Source: Phycisphaerae bacterium (GTDB lineage Bacteria > Planctomycetota > Phycisphaerae > Sedimentisphaerales > Anaerobacaceae). Taken from it: 64,000 bases of DNA. Position numbers and translations under genes: made by a program. Of the stretch, positions 17,407-26,684 are shown piece after piece. The stretch lies in the NCBI GenBank assembly GCA_017993835.1, contig JAGOLX010000014.1:61159-125158 (forward strand), written 5' to 3'. Under the pieces are notes generated by a model. The model was given only the letters and a program-made list of their open reading frames with translations, was not told where the DNA came from and made no database searches. Every line of letters begins with the position of its first letter. Within the stretch, counting starts at the first letter, position 1.

Positions 17407-19890
17407 TCAGCGTCGGGCGTCGAGACCTTTCCAACTGTGCTTCCAGTGGTCCTTGCCTGGGCTCTCAACGAATGCCGTGTCGCCCTCGCGCCGGTACTTC
17501 AGCGGCAGATTGTTTTCGTCCCTCAGGTACCGCTGGGACATGAAACCCTTCTCGACCAGAACCTCCAGTGATTCGGGCAGAGCGTCAAACGCCAGGCGGT
17601 ATGCGTAAAGAGCCCGTCCGATGCCCAGGCGGATGAAGTGGGCCTCGTGGTGCGTCTTCTCGACGCGACCCGCCTCCGGCGGCAGCTTCAGCAGGCGCAG
17701 GACCTCCACGCCCAGCGGCCCAACCCGGCCTGCGCCGCCATTTGCGCGGAACGAGATCGTGTGGCTGCCCTTGCTCAGTTCGTGGGTCCCGAGGACGAGG
17801 TCCATCTCGCCTTCCTCCGAGGCGCGGAAGTTCGCGGTGACGACCTTCTTGCCATCCAGCTCGATATCGTACGCGCCGTTGGCCGGACCGCTGGCGGCGG
17901 TCAGACGCACCGCAAAGCGGCCTTCCTGCGACAACTCGAACGGCACAGTGAGCATCGCGTCCGGCTCGTCATTCGGCCACAGCAGCACCGGCCTGGCGCC
18001 GAAGAAGCCCTGCGTCTGGACCTGGACCTTGGCTCTGCCCGAGGTCTGTGTCCGGCGGAACGCCTTCACGAAATGGTGCTGCTCCCAGGGGACTCGTCGC
18101 TCGTGCCAGCCGGGCAGCGGGCCGAACGTGGTCTTGGGCTGGCCGATCTGGTACCAGTAGGCAACGCTGCTGAAGAAGTCGGGTCGCTCGAAGAAGAACC
18201 CGTCCTCCGACTCGTCGCAGTTGCCCCGATGCTCGATGGCGACCTTGAGCGACTTGCTGAAACAGACCGGGTCCAGCAGGTGCCAGCGGTAGCAGACGCC
18301 TGCGTCGCCGGGGACGTAGTCCTGCCAGCGGGGTTGCCCGAACCAGGGGCCCGTCCGGACGCGGAAGCCCCAGGCGTCGTTGAAGTAGTCCTCGCTGCCG
18401 GTCCCCTGGAGGCTGGGGACCTTCTCGCCGTCGATGTAAAAGAAATCGTCGCCCTCGCCGAACCAACCGTTCTGGCCCAGGGTCACAGACATCACGGTCC
18501 CGACATACCAGCCGCTGCCAGTCAGGTCGGCCAGCAGGTAGTCGTCGCCTGCGGCAGCAGGATACTCCTGCCGGTAGCGGGCGTAGAAGTACGGCGTCCC
18601 CGACGGCAGGTCGTCCAACTGCATCCAGTCCACCTGCCAGTACAGGCCGGTCGAGCGGTCGGGATTGTCGTTGGTCACCACGATTCTCGCGCTCTTACGG
18701 AACGGCATCCGCCAGTAGCACGTGAGCGACCCGGTGGGCGAGACCTGGACCGGAACGCTCTCGACCGACGCGGGCTTGCCGTGCCCGACCGCGAAGAAAT
18801 CGCCGAGCGGGACCTCGACGCCGGGCTCTTTCGCATCGTCGTAGTAGATCCGCAGCACCAGGGCGTTCAGCTCCCCCACCCACCCGGCGTGGCTGGTGAA
18901 CCACATGTGCGTGACCACGCCCGGCCCTTCCAGGATCGGCATATTGACCGATTCGCCCGGCATCAGCCAGGTCATGTCCAGGTTCTCAGTATGCCAGGGC
19001 TGCTGGTTGCTCGACACCCGGCGGTTCCGCCCCTGCGGCCAGGCACCCAGCGGACCGAGCACGTCGGCCACCGTCGTCTGATGGTCCGGCTCGTCATCGA
19101 TCCACACCGCGTCGTTCATGTAGGCGCGGGCATATTCGTAGGTCATCCAGCCGTCGCGGCCGTTGTTGTTCGAGTTGCGGAAGAGTAACATGCCGCCGCC
19201 CGGCTGCTGCGGATCGTCCCGGTAGCCGACGATCAGAACGCTGTGTCCGTCGAACACCCCTTCCGGCGGGGCCATACCCAGGACATCGTCCGTCCACTGC
19301 ACCTTCTTGGGCCAGCGGAACCCGCCGCAGACGGGCCATTGCCGGTTGAGGACTCGCTTGATCGCGACGACCTCGCTGTCGGTCAGTCCCGTGTTCGGAT
19401 CCCACAGCTTGATCCAGTGCAGGCGCAGACCCGCGTCGTGCAGTTGTCTGGCGTGCTCCTTCGCCTCGTCGCTGGGCGCCCTCGACGCGTCGAACTGGTC
19501 CTGATAGGGCATATCCTCCTCCGGGCAGGCGCCGTAGGCGCTGAACCCCCGCCAGAGATCGGAGAAGAAGCTGCCGTCGTCCGCGTCGTGCGCCGCCTGG
19601 TTCGACGCCCAGTTGAGGAACTCGACGCTCAGTCTCGGCGTGTGACCGGTCTTGCTCGCCATCGCGTACTCGATCGCGCCGGTCACCGTGAAGACCGAGC
19701 AAGTGTTGCGTTTCCCCTGGACTCGGCGCGCCAGTCCCCATTTCTCGAAGGCGGGACGAAGGTCGATGCTGTCCGCCATGGGACCGCCCTGCGTCGCGCC
19801 GAGGGACCGCCCCGAGACGAACGAGCCGGCCAGCAGCAGCAAACTGCAGAGCACACGATGAGATGTCAGACGAAGACAGGCTGTCAGCAT
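17407..19890 (-). CDS. papain-like (C1) cysteine peptidase fused to DUF2961/GH172
   Basis: 827 residues; ATG at 19890 with GAGGA upstream; signal peptide at about 1-31. Residues about 40-275 form a papain-like domain: Q58 six residues before C64 (RVQGKRNTCSVFTV), H216 (FDGHSVLIVGY) and N239 (LLFRNSNNNGRDGWMTYEY), so the triad and oxyanion Gln appear intact. Residues about 290-640 are DUF2961, now GH172, with EGPGVVTHMWFT, the LRIYYDD and VPLGDFF stretches and GTGSEDYFNDAW. GH172 enzymes known so far act on fructo- or arabinofuranosides. A small beta domain follows; the tail (DALPESLEVLVEKGFM...) resembles the end of a GspG-type pseudopilin. It may trim glycoproteins by attacking both protein and glycan (inference). 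Confidence 0.85.
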   Translation of the reverse strand: MLTACLRLTSHRVLCSLLLLAGSFVSGRSLGATQGGPMADSIDLRPAFEKWGLARRVQGKRNTCSVFTVTGAIEYAMASKTGHTPRLSVEFLNWASNQAAHDADDGSFFSDLWRGFSAYGACPEEDMPYQDQFDASRAPSDEAKEHARQLHDAGLRLHWIKLWDPNTGLTDSEVVAIKRVLNRQWPVCGGFRWPKKVQWTDDVLGMAPPEGVFDGHSVLIVGYRDDPQQPGGGMLLFRNSNNNGRDGWMTYEYARAYMNDAVWIDDEPDHQTTVADVLGPLGAWPQGRNRRVSSNQQPWHTENLDMTWLMPGESVNMPILEGPGVVTHMWFTSHAGWVGELNALVLRIYYDDAKEPGVEVPLGDFFAVGHGKPASVESVPVQVSPTGSLTCYWRMPFRKSARIVVTNDNPDRSTGLYWQVDWMQLDDLPSGTPYFYARYRQEYPAAAGDDYLLADLTGSGWYVGTVMSVTLGQNGWFGEGDDFFYIDGEKVPSLQGTGSEDYFNDAWGFRVRTGPWFGQPRWQDYVPGDAGVCYRWHLLDPVCFSKSLKVAIEHRGNCDESEDGFFFERPDFFSSVAYWYQIGQPKTTFGPLPGWHERRVPWEQHHFVKAFRRTQTSGRAKVQVQTQGFFGARPVLLWPNDEPDAMLTVPFELSQEGRFAVRLTAASGPANGAYDIELDGKKVVTANFRASEEGEMDLVLGTHELSKGSHTISFRANGGAGRVGPLGVEVLRLLKLPPEAGRVEKTHHEAHFIRLGIGRALYAYRLAFDALPESLEVLVEKGFMSQRYLRDENNLPLKYRREGDTAFVESPGKDHWKHSWKGLDARR

Positions 19891-20357
19891 AAAGGATTCC
19901 TCACTATCCCTGGCCCTGAAGGAACGATCCATATCCCGAGACACTCGGGCAACAGCCAACCATTGTGCCTTGGCACACCCGGCATTGCAACCGATTCCTC
20001 TTGGAGCGGGCACACTGGGTGTGCCTACGTTCTCTGGCAGGCTCATGAGATCGTGGCTTGGCAGCACCCTCGCAATGCGCCTCCCGCCCTCGGATTGTCA
20101 TTCCCGCGAAGCGGGAATCCACGTCACGGGGTGTCTGCCATCCCATTATTCCTGGATTCCTGCGTGCGCAGGAATGACAGAGTCCGGACGACGCCTTGCC
20201 GCAAACAGAGATGCCGCCTGTCAGGTCGATCCGTCTCACCCGACGCCCTGGATGGGCCGTTGCCAGAGAAGCCCGGACGCGTTAGAATGCCTGCGGCTCG
20301 CGACCTTGCGATGTCACGACGTCCACGAAAGATCGATTTGCACTGAAGGGAGTAGAT
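19891..20357. other. 467-bp divergent intergenic region
   Basis: Separates the two divergent GH172-type genes. Apart from the REP element at 20096-20179 I see no gene. It should hold promoters for both directions; none matches a consensus well enough to call. Confidence 0.55.
20096..20179. repeat. dispersed REP/MITE-like element, full copy
   Basis: TGTCATTCCCGCGAAGCGGGAA at the left and GGATTCCTGCGTGCGCAGGA then ATGACA at the right: same family as 1846-1926. Confidence 0.75.
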
Positions 20358-22364
20358 ATGAGAAGCAGCCTGCCGTCCGGTCCGACCCGTGTCTCGGTTG
20401 TCGCGATGCTGATGCTGTTTGCAGCCGCAGTGGAGCTTTTCGGCGAGGAGGAATCAGCCCCTGGAATCCAGGAGGTATACCGCCTGGATCGACTCGCGGT
20501 GCTGCGGGACTCGACGAAGGTCGCCTCCGTATCCAGCTACGACCGCACCGGCGGCAATAACGACGGCTTCGGCGGCCAGTACTCGTTCGTCCGCAAGGAG
20601 CCCGGCGGGCTCGTCCTGGCGGATCTGGAGGGCCCAGGAGTCCTCTACCGGTTCCACACCCCCACGCCCACCGACGACATGTTGGAGTTCTACTTCGACG
20701 GCGAGCAGGAACCGCGGATTCGCGTGAAGTACCGCGATCTGTTTCTGGGCCGGCACCCGGGATTCCCGCGACCCCTCGTCGGGTTCGGCGCCGGCGGGTT
20801 CTACAGTTATGTCCCGCTGCCCTACGAGAAATCGTGCAAGGTCTTTCTGAGGGCCGAGCGGACGCAGTTCTACCAAATCAACTATGCAACGTACCCGGCG
20901 AGGACGGGCATCCGGAGCTTCGCCGCCGAGCCGAGCGCCGAGCAGCGAAAGCACGTCGAGAAGGCGGTGGAACTGTTCAGCTCGACCGGCAGGGACATCA
21001 GCAGGTTCGTCGCTCCCGAGGGCGGCAGGATCGAAACGGTCGCCTGCAAGGTGACTCTGGAGGCGGGCAAGGCCGCGACCCTCTTCGACACGGACCGGCC
21101 GGGCAGGATCGTCGGCATCCGCCTGTCGCCTGCGGAGGCCCTGGCCGGGAAGAAGCGGGACGTCGTCCTGCGGGCATATTGGGATGGTGGCGCCGCGCCG
21201 GCGATTGCAGTCCCGGCAGGTGACTTCTTCGGCTATGCATGGGGCGAACCCGCGACGAAGTCCCTCCTCGTCGGCACGTCGGAGGGCGTAGACTACTGCT
21301 ACTTCCCGATGCCCTTCGACGCGTCGGGGAGGATCGAGCTTTACGCAGAACCCGGACTGGACCGGAATGTCTCCGTGCAGGCGGAAGTGCTGTTCGTTCC
21401 CGTCCCCCGACAGAAAGACGAAGGCAGGTTCTACGCCCTGTGGCGCCGGGAGAACCCGACGACCAAGGGTAAGCCCTTCACCTTCATCGAGACCCAGGGA
21501 CGCGGACATCTCGTCGGACTCATCCAGCAGTCGCAAGGGTTCGAGTCGGGCAACACCTACTTCTTCGAAGGGGACGACCAGACAACCCTCGACGGCGAAC
21601 TCACCGTCCACGGCACCGGCACCGAGGATTTCTACAACGGCGGCTGGTACGACGTGGCGGGCCGATGGGAGACGAGACGGTCCTTCCCGCTGAGCGGGTG
21701 CCTGGCCTACAAGAAACACCTGGGCAGAACAGGCGCATACCGGCTCTTCCTGGGCGACGCCTACGCCTACCGCAAAAGCCTGCTCCAGACCATCGAGCAC
21801 GCACCTACAGGGAACGATCTTCTGAACGACTATTGCGGCGTGACGTTCCTGTACTCCCAGGACCCGCCGACCTGCGATTGGTCCCTGCCCGAGGCCAGCC
21901 AACGCCAGGTGGTCGATCTCAAGCGGATCGTGTTCGCGGCCTGGTGGAACATCCCGATCCATGCGTTTTCCTACCAGAACGCGACGTTGGTCAAAGGCGG
22001 TGAGAAGATCGGCGACCAGAACGTCCAATTCCTCTCGCTACAAACGAAAGGCGGCGACGTATTCGGACGCCACTTCGTCAGCTTCGCCTGCGAGATCCCC
22101 GCGGCGGGAGCCTACAAGATCAGCGTGGATTCGATCCACGGGCCCGCCCAGGGACAGGTCCAGTTGTCCATGGATGAGGCGCCCGTCGGACCGATGGTGG
22201 ACTTCTACGCGGAGACCAGGCAGCGCACCGCGGGCGTCGAGATGGGCACGCTCGAACTGGCCGAGGGCGTCAACAACCTGCTGTTCAAAATCGTGGGCAA
22301 GAATGAGAAGTCCCAGGGACAGGCGTTCGACGTGATCAACGTCATCTGTGAGAAAGTGGATTGA
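20358..22364 (+). CDS. secreted DUF2961/GH172 family protein
   Basis: 668 residues; ATG after AAGGGAG; signal peptide at about 1-29 (VVAMLMLFAAAVELFG). GH172 marks are clear: LEGPGVLYRFHTPTPTD, an acidic stretch LEFYFDGEQEP, VLRAYWDGG with VPAGDFFG, and GTGTEDFYNGGWYD. C-terminal beta-rich segment about 560-668. Known GH172 members are multimeric exo-enzymes for difructose dianhydride or alpha-D-arabinofuranosides; the substrate here is unknown. Its stop lies 8 bases before the next start, so it is co-transcribed with the TIM-barrel lipoprotein gene. It diverges from the peptidase-GH172 gene. Confidence 0.88.
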   Translation: MRSSLPSGPTRVSVVAMLMLFAAAVELFGEEESAPGIQEVYRLDRLAVLRDSTKVASVSSYDRTGGNNDGFGGQYSFVRKEPGGLVLADLEGPGVLYRFHTPTPTDDMLEFYFDGEQEPRIRVKYRDLFLGRHPGFPRPLVGFGAGGFYSYVPLPYEKSCKVFLRAERTQFYQINYATYPARTGIRSFAAEPSAEQRKHVEKAVELFSSTGRDISRFVAPEGGRIETVACKVTLEAGKAATLFDTDRPGRIVGIRLSPAEALAGKKRDVVLRAYWDGGAAPAIAVPAGDFFGYAWGEPATKSLLVGTSEGVDYCYFPMPFDASGRIELYAEPGLDRNVSVQAEVLFVPVPRQKDEGRFYALWRRENPTTKGKPFTFIETQGRGHLVGLIQQSQGFESGNTYFFEGDDQTTLDGELTVHGTGTEDFYNGGWYDVAGRWETRRSFPLSGCLAYKKHLGRTGAYRLFLGDAYAYRKSLLQTIEHAPTGNDLLNDYCGVTFLYSQDPPTCDWSLPEASQRQVVDLKRIVFAAWWNIPIHAFSYQNATLVKGGEKIGDQNVQFLSLQTKGGDVFGRHFVSFACEIPAAGAYKISVDSIHGPAQGQVQLSMDEAPVGPMVDFYAETRQRTAGVEMGTLELAEGVNNLLFKIVGKNEKSQGQAFDVINVICEKVD

Positions 22365-22372
22365 GGAGCGAC

Positions 22373-24187
22373 ATGAACCGACGCGAGTTTATCTCGATGA
22401 GTGCAGCAACCTTGTGCGGCGCAGCGGTCGGCACAGGGTGTGTCTCCGTTCAAAAAGGCAACTCGAAGATCAGTTGGCATCGGCACAAGGAGTCACGCCT
22501 GTTCGACGACGTCGCCGTCGATGGCCGGCCTCTGCTCGTTCCGGATGAGGGCGTCGGCCTGTGCGAGGGTTTCTGCCAGGCGGTCGAGGATGGCAAGCTG
22601 GGCCGGGAGGCCGTGCTGGGCGGCAACCGGGCGGAGATGGACTACGGACCGATCAAGGTTTCGCTGAGTCATCGGTTGCGATCCGCATTCAGCGGCAGAA
22701 CGGAGGACCTCCTGGAGGCCACCCTGACACTGCGGTCTCGCGCCGACCGGCCGTACGAGGTCTTCTGCGGCTTCCTGACAGGCGTGCGGCCCTGTGCCAA
22801 CCCAGGCGATCAACAGGTGTACGTGCCGGTGACCGCTGCGGGATTGCGCGATCCCGACGACGACAAGAGACGCCGACAGAAGGATTGCCTCGCAACTGTC
22901 GGGACGGACGGCTTCCTGGCCCACTACCTCGAACCCCAATCGAGCGATCCGCGTCAATCGACGACCCGTGCGGCGCTCTTGGCGCCGGTCGTGGATGTTT
23001 CTGCCGACGCCGGACCATGCCACATCGCACTGTTCACCTCGTCGACCGAACCGGCCCTCTTCCAGGCGTTGCAGGGCCCGTCCTCCCGGGCGTGGCGGAT
23101 CGGCCGGCGGGTCCGCCTCGAACCCGGCCAGACCCAGGTTGTCACGGCGTATCTCCTGCTGCACTCCGGCGACGCGTCGGCCGCGTGGAAGGTCTTCCAT
23201 CAGTACGGCCACCGGGAGGACTTCCCCGCTCTCGCTTGGCCTCGCAAGGTCCGCGTCCATTACTTCGATTTCCTCTCGTCGGCTGAAGCAGACGGTCCCC
23301 GCGGCGGCGGCTACGATCTCGACCTCAAGCACTTCGGCGAGTTCCGCGTGGGCATGGCCACGCAGCACGGCTACTACCTCTCCTACGGCGACTTCATCCA
23401 CCCTGACCGCAAGGAGTGGAAGGCGATGCCGAACGACCCGGCGGGGCCGGTCGCCATGAGCATCGAGAAGATCAAGGCCCGCGTCGACGCCACGCGACGG
23501 GCGGGCGTGCGCCCTGCCATCTACATGCACTACACGATCCTGGACGAGGGATCGCCCCTGTTCGAGAAGATGAGGGACTCGATCCTGGTGAACGCCGCGG
23601 GCGATCCGACCGTCTTCGGGTGGGAAGGTCCCGACGTGATCAAGAAGACCTGGAGGATGTCCCCTGCCTCGCCGCAATGGCGAGATCACCTGGTCCAGCA
23701 GGCACAGTGGATCATGGAGCTGTTCAATCCCGACGCCATCGTCCTGGACGAGACATTTACCGCGTGGGGTTGGGACCATCACAAGGGGCACGGCGGCCCC
23801 GTCTCGCCGGGCGGCATTGACCTGATGCGCAGGCTCCGCGCCGTGGTGCGGTCCTTCGGTCCCGACAAGGCCCTGTTCGCCAGCGACTGCTCGATGGCCA
23901 ATTTCTGCCTCTGGGGCGACGGCGAGAGCGGCGACCACTGCTACGACCGTCTGCTCGGCAACGAACTCTATCGAAAGCCGCCGATCCGCTACATGGCCGC
24001 GCTGGGCGAAAAGGCCTGGCTGCCCTGTGCGTGGCTGTACAAGTCCCTCTGGCCGGCGCAGGTGGACCTCGCTCGCAAGGTGGGGGCCGCCGTCGGCGTG
24101 ACCAACGGCTGGGGCGACAGTCTCGGACTGGCCCGCCTGCCCGAGGACGCCAGGCAGCAGATGCTTCGAGACATCAAGACGCTGTAG
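22373..24187 (+). CDS. Tat-exported lipoprotein, TIM-barrel glycosidase-like
   Basis: 604 residues starting at the ATG after GAGGAG (22363-22368). N-terminus MNRREFISMSAATLCG carries a twin-arginine motif and ends in a lipobox-like VGTGC, so it is likely exported folded and anchored to a membrane. Residues about 30-290 are beta-rich (a super-sandwich as in GH36/GH97-like enzymes). Residues about 290-600 look like a TIM barrel (RPAIYMHYTILD, NPDAIVLDETFTAWGWDHH, KALFASDCSMANF). The Asp in IVLDE is a candidate nucleophile or acid. No exact family can be named. Coupled to the upstream GH172 gene, which suggests joint action on one glycan. Confidence 0.68.
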   Translation: MNRREFISMSAATLCGAAVGTGCVSVQKGNSKISWHRHKESRLFDDVAVDGRPLLVPDEGVGLCEGFCQAVEDGKLGREAVLGGNRAEMDYGPIKVSLSHRLRSAFSGRTEDLLEATLTLRSRADRPYEVFCGFLTGVRPCANPGDQQVYVPVTAAGLRDPDDDKRRRQKDCLATVGTDGFLAHYLEPQSSDPRQSTTRAALLAPVVDVSADAGPCHIALFTSSTEPALFQALQGPSSRAWRIGRRVRLEPGQTQVVTAYLLLHSGDASAAWKVFHQYGHREDFPALAWPRKVRVHYFDFLSSAEADGPRGGGYDLDLKHFGEFRVGMATQHGYYLSYGDFIHPDRKEWKAMPNDPAGPVAMSIEKIKARVDATRRAGVRPAIYMHYTILDEGSPLFEKMRDSILVNAAGDPTVFGWEGPDVIKKTWRMSPASPQWRDHLVQQAQWIMELFNPDAIVLDETFTAWGWDHHKGHGGPVSPGGIDLMRRLRAVVRSFGPDKALFASDCSMANFCLWGDGESGDHCYDRLLGNELYRKPPIRYMAALGEKAWLPCAWLYKSLWPAQVDLARKVGAAVGVTNGWGDSLGLARLPEDARQQMLRDIKTL

Positions 24188-24194
24188 AAGAAAA

Positions 24195-24232
24195 GAGCAG
24201 GTCTTCGGGCGATTGCACCTGAAGACCTGCTC
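24195..24232. terminator. bidirectional terminator between convergent genes
   Basis: GAGCAGGTCTTC (24195-24206) and GAAGACCTGCTC (24221-24232) form a perfect 12-bp stem with A-rich sequence before and T-containing sequence after; it can serve both converging genes. Confidence 0.8.
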
Positions 24233-24264
24233 GATTGTGTCACACGATCGGCCGCAGCGGGCGA

Positions 24265-25047
24265 TTATGCCCCTTCGGGCACGATGTAGATCTCGACTCG
24301 GCGGTTCTTGGGGTTGCCCTTCTTGCCCGCGGCGTTCGGCTCAAGCGGACGGTATTCGCCGAAACCTCGCGTGCTCAGACGGGCCGATTCGATCCCGCTC
24401 TTTTCCATGACCTCCACAACGGCAATCGCCCGGTGCGAGGACAGCGCTCGGTTCGTCGGATGCTTGGCCCGCGTGTCTGCCCTCTGAATCGGCATATCAT
24501 CCGTATGTCCGGCTACAATGACGTGGAATTGCTTGGCCTGCTCGGAGTTGAGGATCTGCGCGAGCTTCCGAACCGCCTCGGCGGCCTGGCTCGTCACGAC
24601 ATCGCTGCCCTTCTCGAAGAGCAGGTCGCTCTTGAACTTGACCAGACCCCGGCTCGCGTCGTATTCCACCAGGTCGCTGCCCTTGGCGAACTCCTCCAGG
24701 GCATCGTTCAGCTCCACCGGAAGCACCGAGACGCCCATCAGGCGGTCCTGCATGGCTTTGATCATGGCTTCCTTCTTGGCGATATCCTCCTTGAGGGCCG
24801 CGATCTCCTGGCGAAGCGAATCCACCTCGACCCCGCCCATGGCGTTGGCGGCGTCGAGCTGTCTCTTGAGCTGGTCCAACTGCAACTGGGCCGCCTGCAA
24901 CTGGCTCTCCAGCTCCGTGATCCGGGCCTGCTGAATGCGGTTGCGGTTCTCCAGGTCCTTCATCTGCGAGTTGCAGCCGCTCACAAAACCCATCGCGACG
25001 AACATCCCCAGGACCACCAGGACAGTCGACAGTCTTACGCTCCGCAT
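24265..25047 (-). CDS. OmpA/MotB-type peptidoglycan-binding lipoprotein
   Basis: 260 residues. Signal peptide with lipobox FVSGC (C25), a coiled coil at about 30-80 (MKDLENRNRIQQARITELE then heptads rich in L/Q), and a C-terminal OmpA-like domain (FEKGSDVV, VIVAGHTDDMPI, NRALSSHRAIAVVEVM, GFGEYRPLEPN, KNRRVEIYI). Such proteins tie the outer membrane or envelope to peptidoglycan, like Pal or MotB-like factors. The Asp and Arg that bind diaminopimelate in the family (here D in HTDD and R in KNRRVEI) are present, implying a peptidoglycan wall. It faces the same way as the Pst operon but is over 330 bases away and probably separate. Confidence 0.88.
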   Translation of the reverse strand: MRSVRLSTVLVVLGMFVAMGFVSGCNSQMKDLENRNRIQQARITELESQLQAAQLQLDQLKRQLDAANAMGGVEVDSLRQEIAALKEDIAKKEAMIKAMQDRLMGVSVLPVELNDALEEFAKGSDLVEYDASRGLVKFKSDLLFEKGSDVVTSQAAEAVRKLAQILNSEQAKQFHVIVAGHTDDMPIQRADTRAKHPTNRALSSHRAIAVVEVMEKSGIESARLSTRGFGEYRPLEPNAAGKKGNPKNRRVEIYIVPEGA

Positions 25048-25380
25048 TGCCCAATCCTTTCCAAGAATGAAAATCCGTTATCAAGTCCCATAAGAAGTGA
25101 GCGGATCGCTCAGGACCTCAGGCAGCCGGCGACACACACGTCGCCTGGCTGCGGGATGTTAATAGAACCACTTTTCGCGGCCACGTCAAGGGCAATTTGG
25201 GGAATCTCACACGCAATTGTGACACGCCTTGACTTCGTGCGAGTGTCGCAACTTCGCCGGGGTCAGCCAACTCGTCGTCTCACAGGACTCTCCCGCGGCC
25301 GGCTTCTCCGCCATGGCCGGACCCACCGGCCCAGCAGCCTCTCGAACTTGCTCACCAACACATGGGGAGCTGTCCTTCCT
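25048..25380. other. 333-bp intergenic region
   Basis: Between the OmpA-like gene and the Pst operon end. It holds one strong hairpin (25122-25152) and presumably the OmpA-like gene promoter; nothing else is recognisable. Confidence 0.5.
25122..25152 (-). terminator. GC-rich hairpin, possible terminator of the Pst operon
   Basis: GCAGCCGGCGAC and GTCGCCTGGCTGC pair around ACACAC. It lies about 230 bases beyond the last leftward gene of the operon and lacks a clear U-tract on that strand, so the role is uncertain. Confidence 0.4.
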
Positions 25381-25758
25381 TCAATAACTGGCCTCGGTGC
25401 CGCGACCTATCGGGCAGAGATACTGCGTGTCCCGGAAAAGGACCTGCCCCGGCTTGTCGGAGATCACCGTGCTGCGCACGTAGTCGAAATTGTGCGGCAG
25501 CTCGTTGATGACTTCGATGCGGCTCCAGGGGATGACCCGCACCATGACCGCTCCCACGAGCACATCTTCCGGCGTGTTCAGAACCGGGCCGAAATGATAG
25601 GTGCGGCAGTGCAGCCGGACGTAGGAATCTGTGATATCCAGGACCTTGCCCACCAGAATGTGGTTGTGGGCTTCCGGATAGTTCTTGATCGTCCGAATCT
25701 TCCAGATTCGAGGTTCGTGGGACTGCAGAACAGAATTAGCCGAATCGGCCTGTGACAT
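25381..25758 (-). CDS. small conserved-looking protein of unknown function at the end of pst
   Basis: 125 residues, start ATG at 25758 behind GGAAG. It overlaps the last 23 bases of pstB in another frame, so translation is likely coupled. No signal peptide or membrane span. The middle ([25 protein letters not shown], then [14 protein letters not shown]) alternates hydrophobic strands in a way that resembles small Sm-like or other five-stranded barrel folds, but I do not recognise the family. It occupies the place where phoU usually sits, though it has no resemblance to the helical PhoU. A cytoplasmic role in Pst regulation is only a guess. Confidence 0.6.
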   Translation of the reverse strand: MSQADSANSVLQSHEPRIWKIRTIKNYPEAHNHILVGKVLDITDSYVRLHCRTYHFGPVLNTPEDVLVGAVMVRVIPWSRIEVINELPHNFDYVRSTVISDKPGQVLFRDTQYLCPIGRGTEASY

Positions 25759-26650
25759 AGTCTTCCGTCTCTTTCTTGCTCGGATTGCTGAAGATCTTGG
25801 ACGTGTGGTCGTATTCGATGAGTTCGCCTAAGCAGAAGAAGGCGGCGTACTCGCTGACACGGGCCGCCTGCTGCATGTTGTGCGTCACGATCACAATGGT
25901 GTACGTACTCTGGAGCTGGCCGATGAGGTCCTCGATCCGGCCTGTCGCAATCGGGTCGAGCGAGGAACAGGGCTCGTCCATCAGGAGCACGCGGGGTCTC
26001 GTCGCCAGGGCGCGGGCGATGCAGAGTCTCTGCTGTTGCCCGCCGGAGAGGGCCAACGCGGATTTCGTCAGGTCGTCCTTGACTTCGTCCCAGAGAGCCG
26101 CGGCGCGGAGGCTCTGCTCCACGATGTGCTGCAGCTCATCTTTGCGGCCGATCCCCTGGAGACGCGGGCCGTAGGCGACGTTGTCGAAGAGGCTCTTCGG
26201 GAACGGGTTGGGCTTCTGGAAGACCATGCCCACCTGCTGGCGGAGGTTCACCAAGTTCGTGCGTTTGTCGTAGATGGGGTGGCCGTCCACTTCGAGGCGG
26301 CCCGTCGTGCGGACGTGCGGGATCAGGTCGTTCATCCGGTTGATGCTCCGCAGGAAGGTGCTCTTGCCACAGCCGCTGGGCCCGATGATCGCCGTGACGG
26401 TGCACGGGTAGATGTCCATCGTGATGTCCTGGACGCCCACCTTCGAGCCGTAATAGAGGCTGAAGTGGTCAGACCGGACGATCGCGCACTCGCAGTTCGT
26501 AGTGACGCCGGGAGGCGTTACAGTAGCATGGGCGTCCCGCCCATGATTCGGAATTACGGGCAAGATGCCCGTGCTACGAGATGCCTGTACGGGCAAACTG
26601 CGAGTAGGTCTGTCCGACTTCCTCGTGTCGTTGGCTGCTGTGACTGGCAT
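25736..26650 (-). CDS. pstB: phosphate ABC transporter ATP-binding protein with repeat-derived N-terminus
   Basis: 304 residues; ATG at 26650 behind GGAG. ATPase of the PstSCAB phosphate importer, inner face of the cytoplasmic membrane. From about residue 58: Walker [10 protein letters not shown]-loop [11 protein letters not shown], signature LSGGQQQR, Walker [15 protein letters not shown]-loop VTHNMQQA. Usual PstB is about 250-260 residues; the extra N-terminal 45-50 come from palindromic repeat DNA (26495-26577) read in frame, including the phrase [18 protein letters not shown] known from this repeat type. The last 23 bases overlap the next gene. An alternative start after the repeat is not obvious: no ATG, GTG or TTG with a good site is seen there. 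Confidence 0.93.
   Translation of the reverse strand: MPVTAANDTRKSDRPTRSLPVQASRSTGILPVIPNHGRDAHATVTPPGVTTNCECAIVRSDHFSLYYGSKVGVQDITMDIYPCTVTAIIGPSGCGKSTFLRSINRMNDLIPHVRTTGRLEVDGHPIYDKRTNLVNLRQQVGMVFQKPNPFPKSLFDNVAYGPRLQGIGRKDELQHIVEQSLRAAALWDEVKDDLTKSALALSGGQQQRLCIARALATRPRVLLMDEPCSSLDPIATGRIEDLIGQLQSTYTIVIVTHNMQQAARVSEYAAFFCLGELIEYDHTSKIFSNPSKKETEDYVTGRFG
26495..26577. repeat. palindromic repeat inside the pstB coding region
   Basis: Begins with GTTCGTAGTGACGCC (as at 17326), then a unit with GTAGCA (26523-26528) and TGCTAC (26572-26577) ends and two internal hairpins (GGGCGTCCCGCCC and CGGGCAAGATGCCCG). Read leftward it gives the peptide [15 protein letters not shown]. Confidence 0.75.
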
Positions 26651-26684
26651 ATTCTCTCCATCTTCCGGCATCGGATATCGATTC

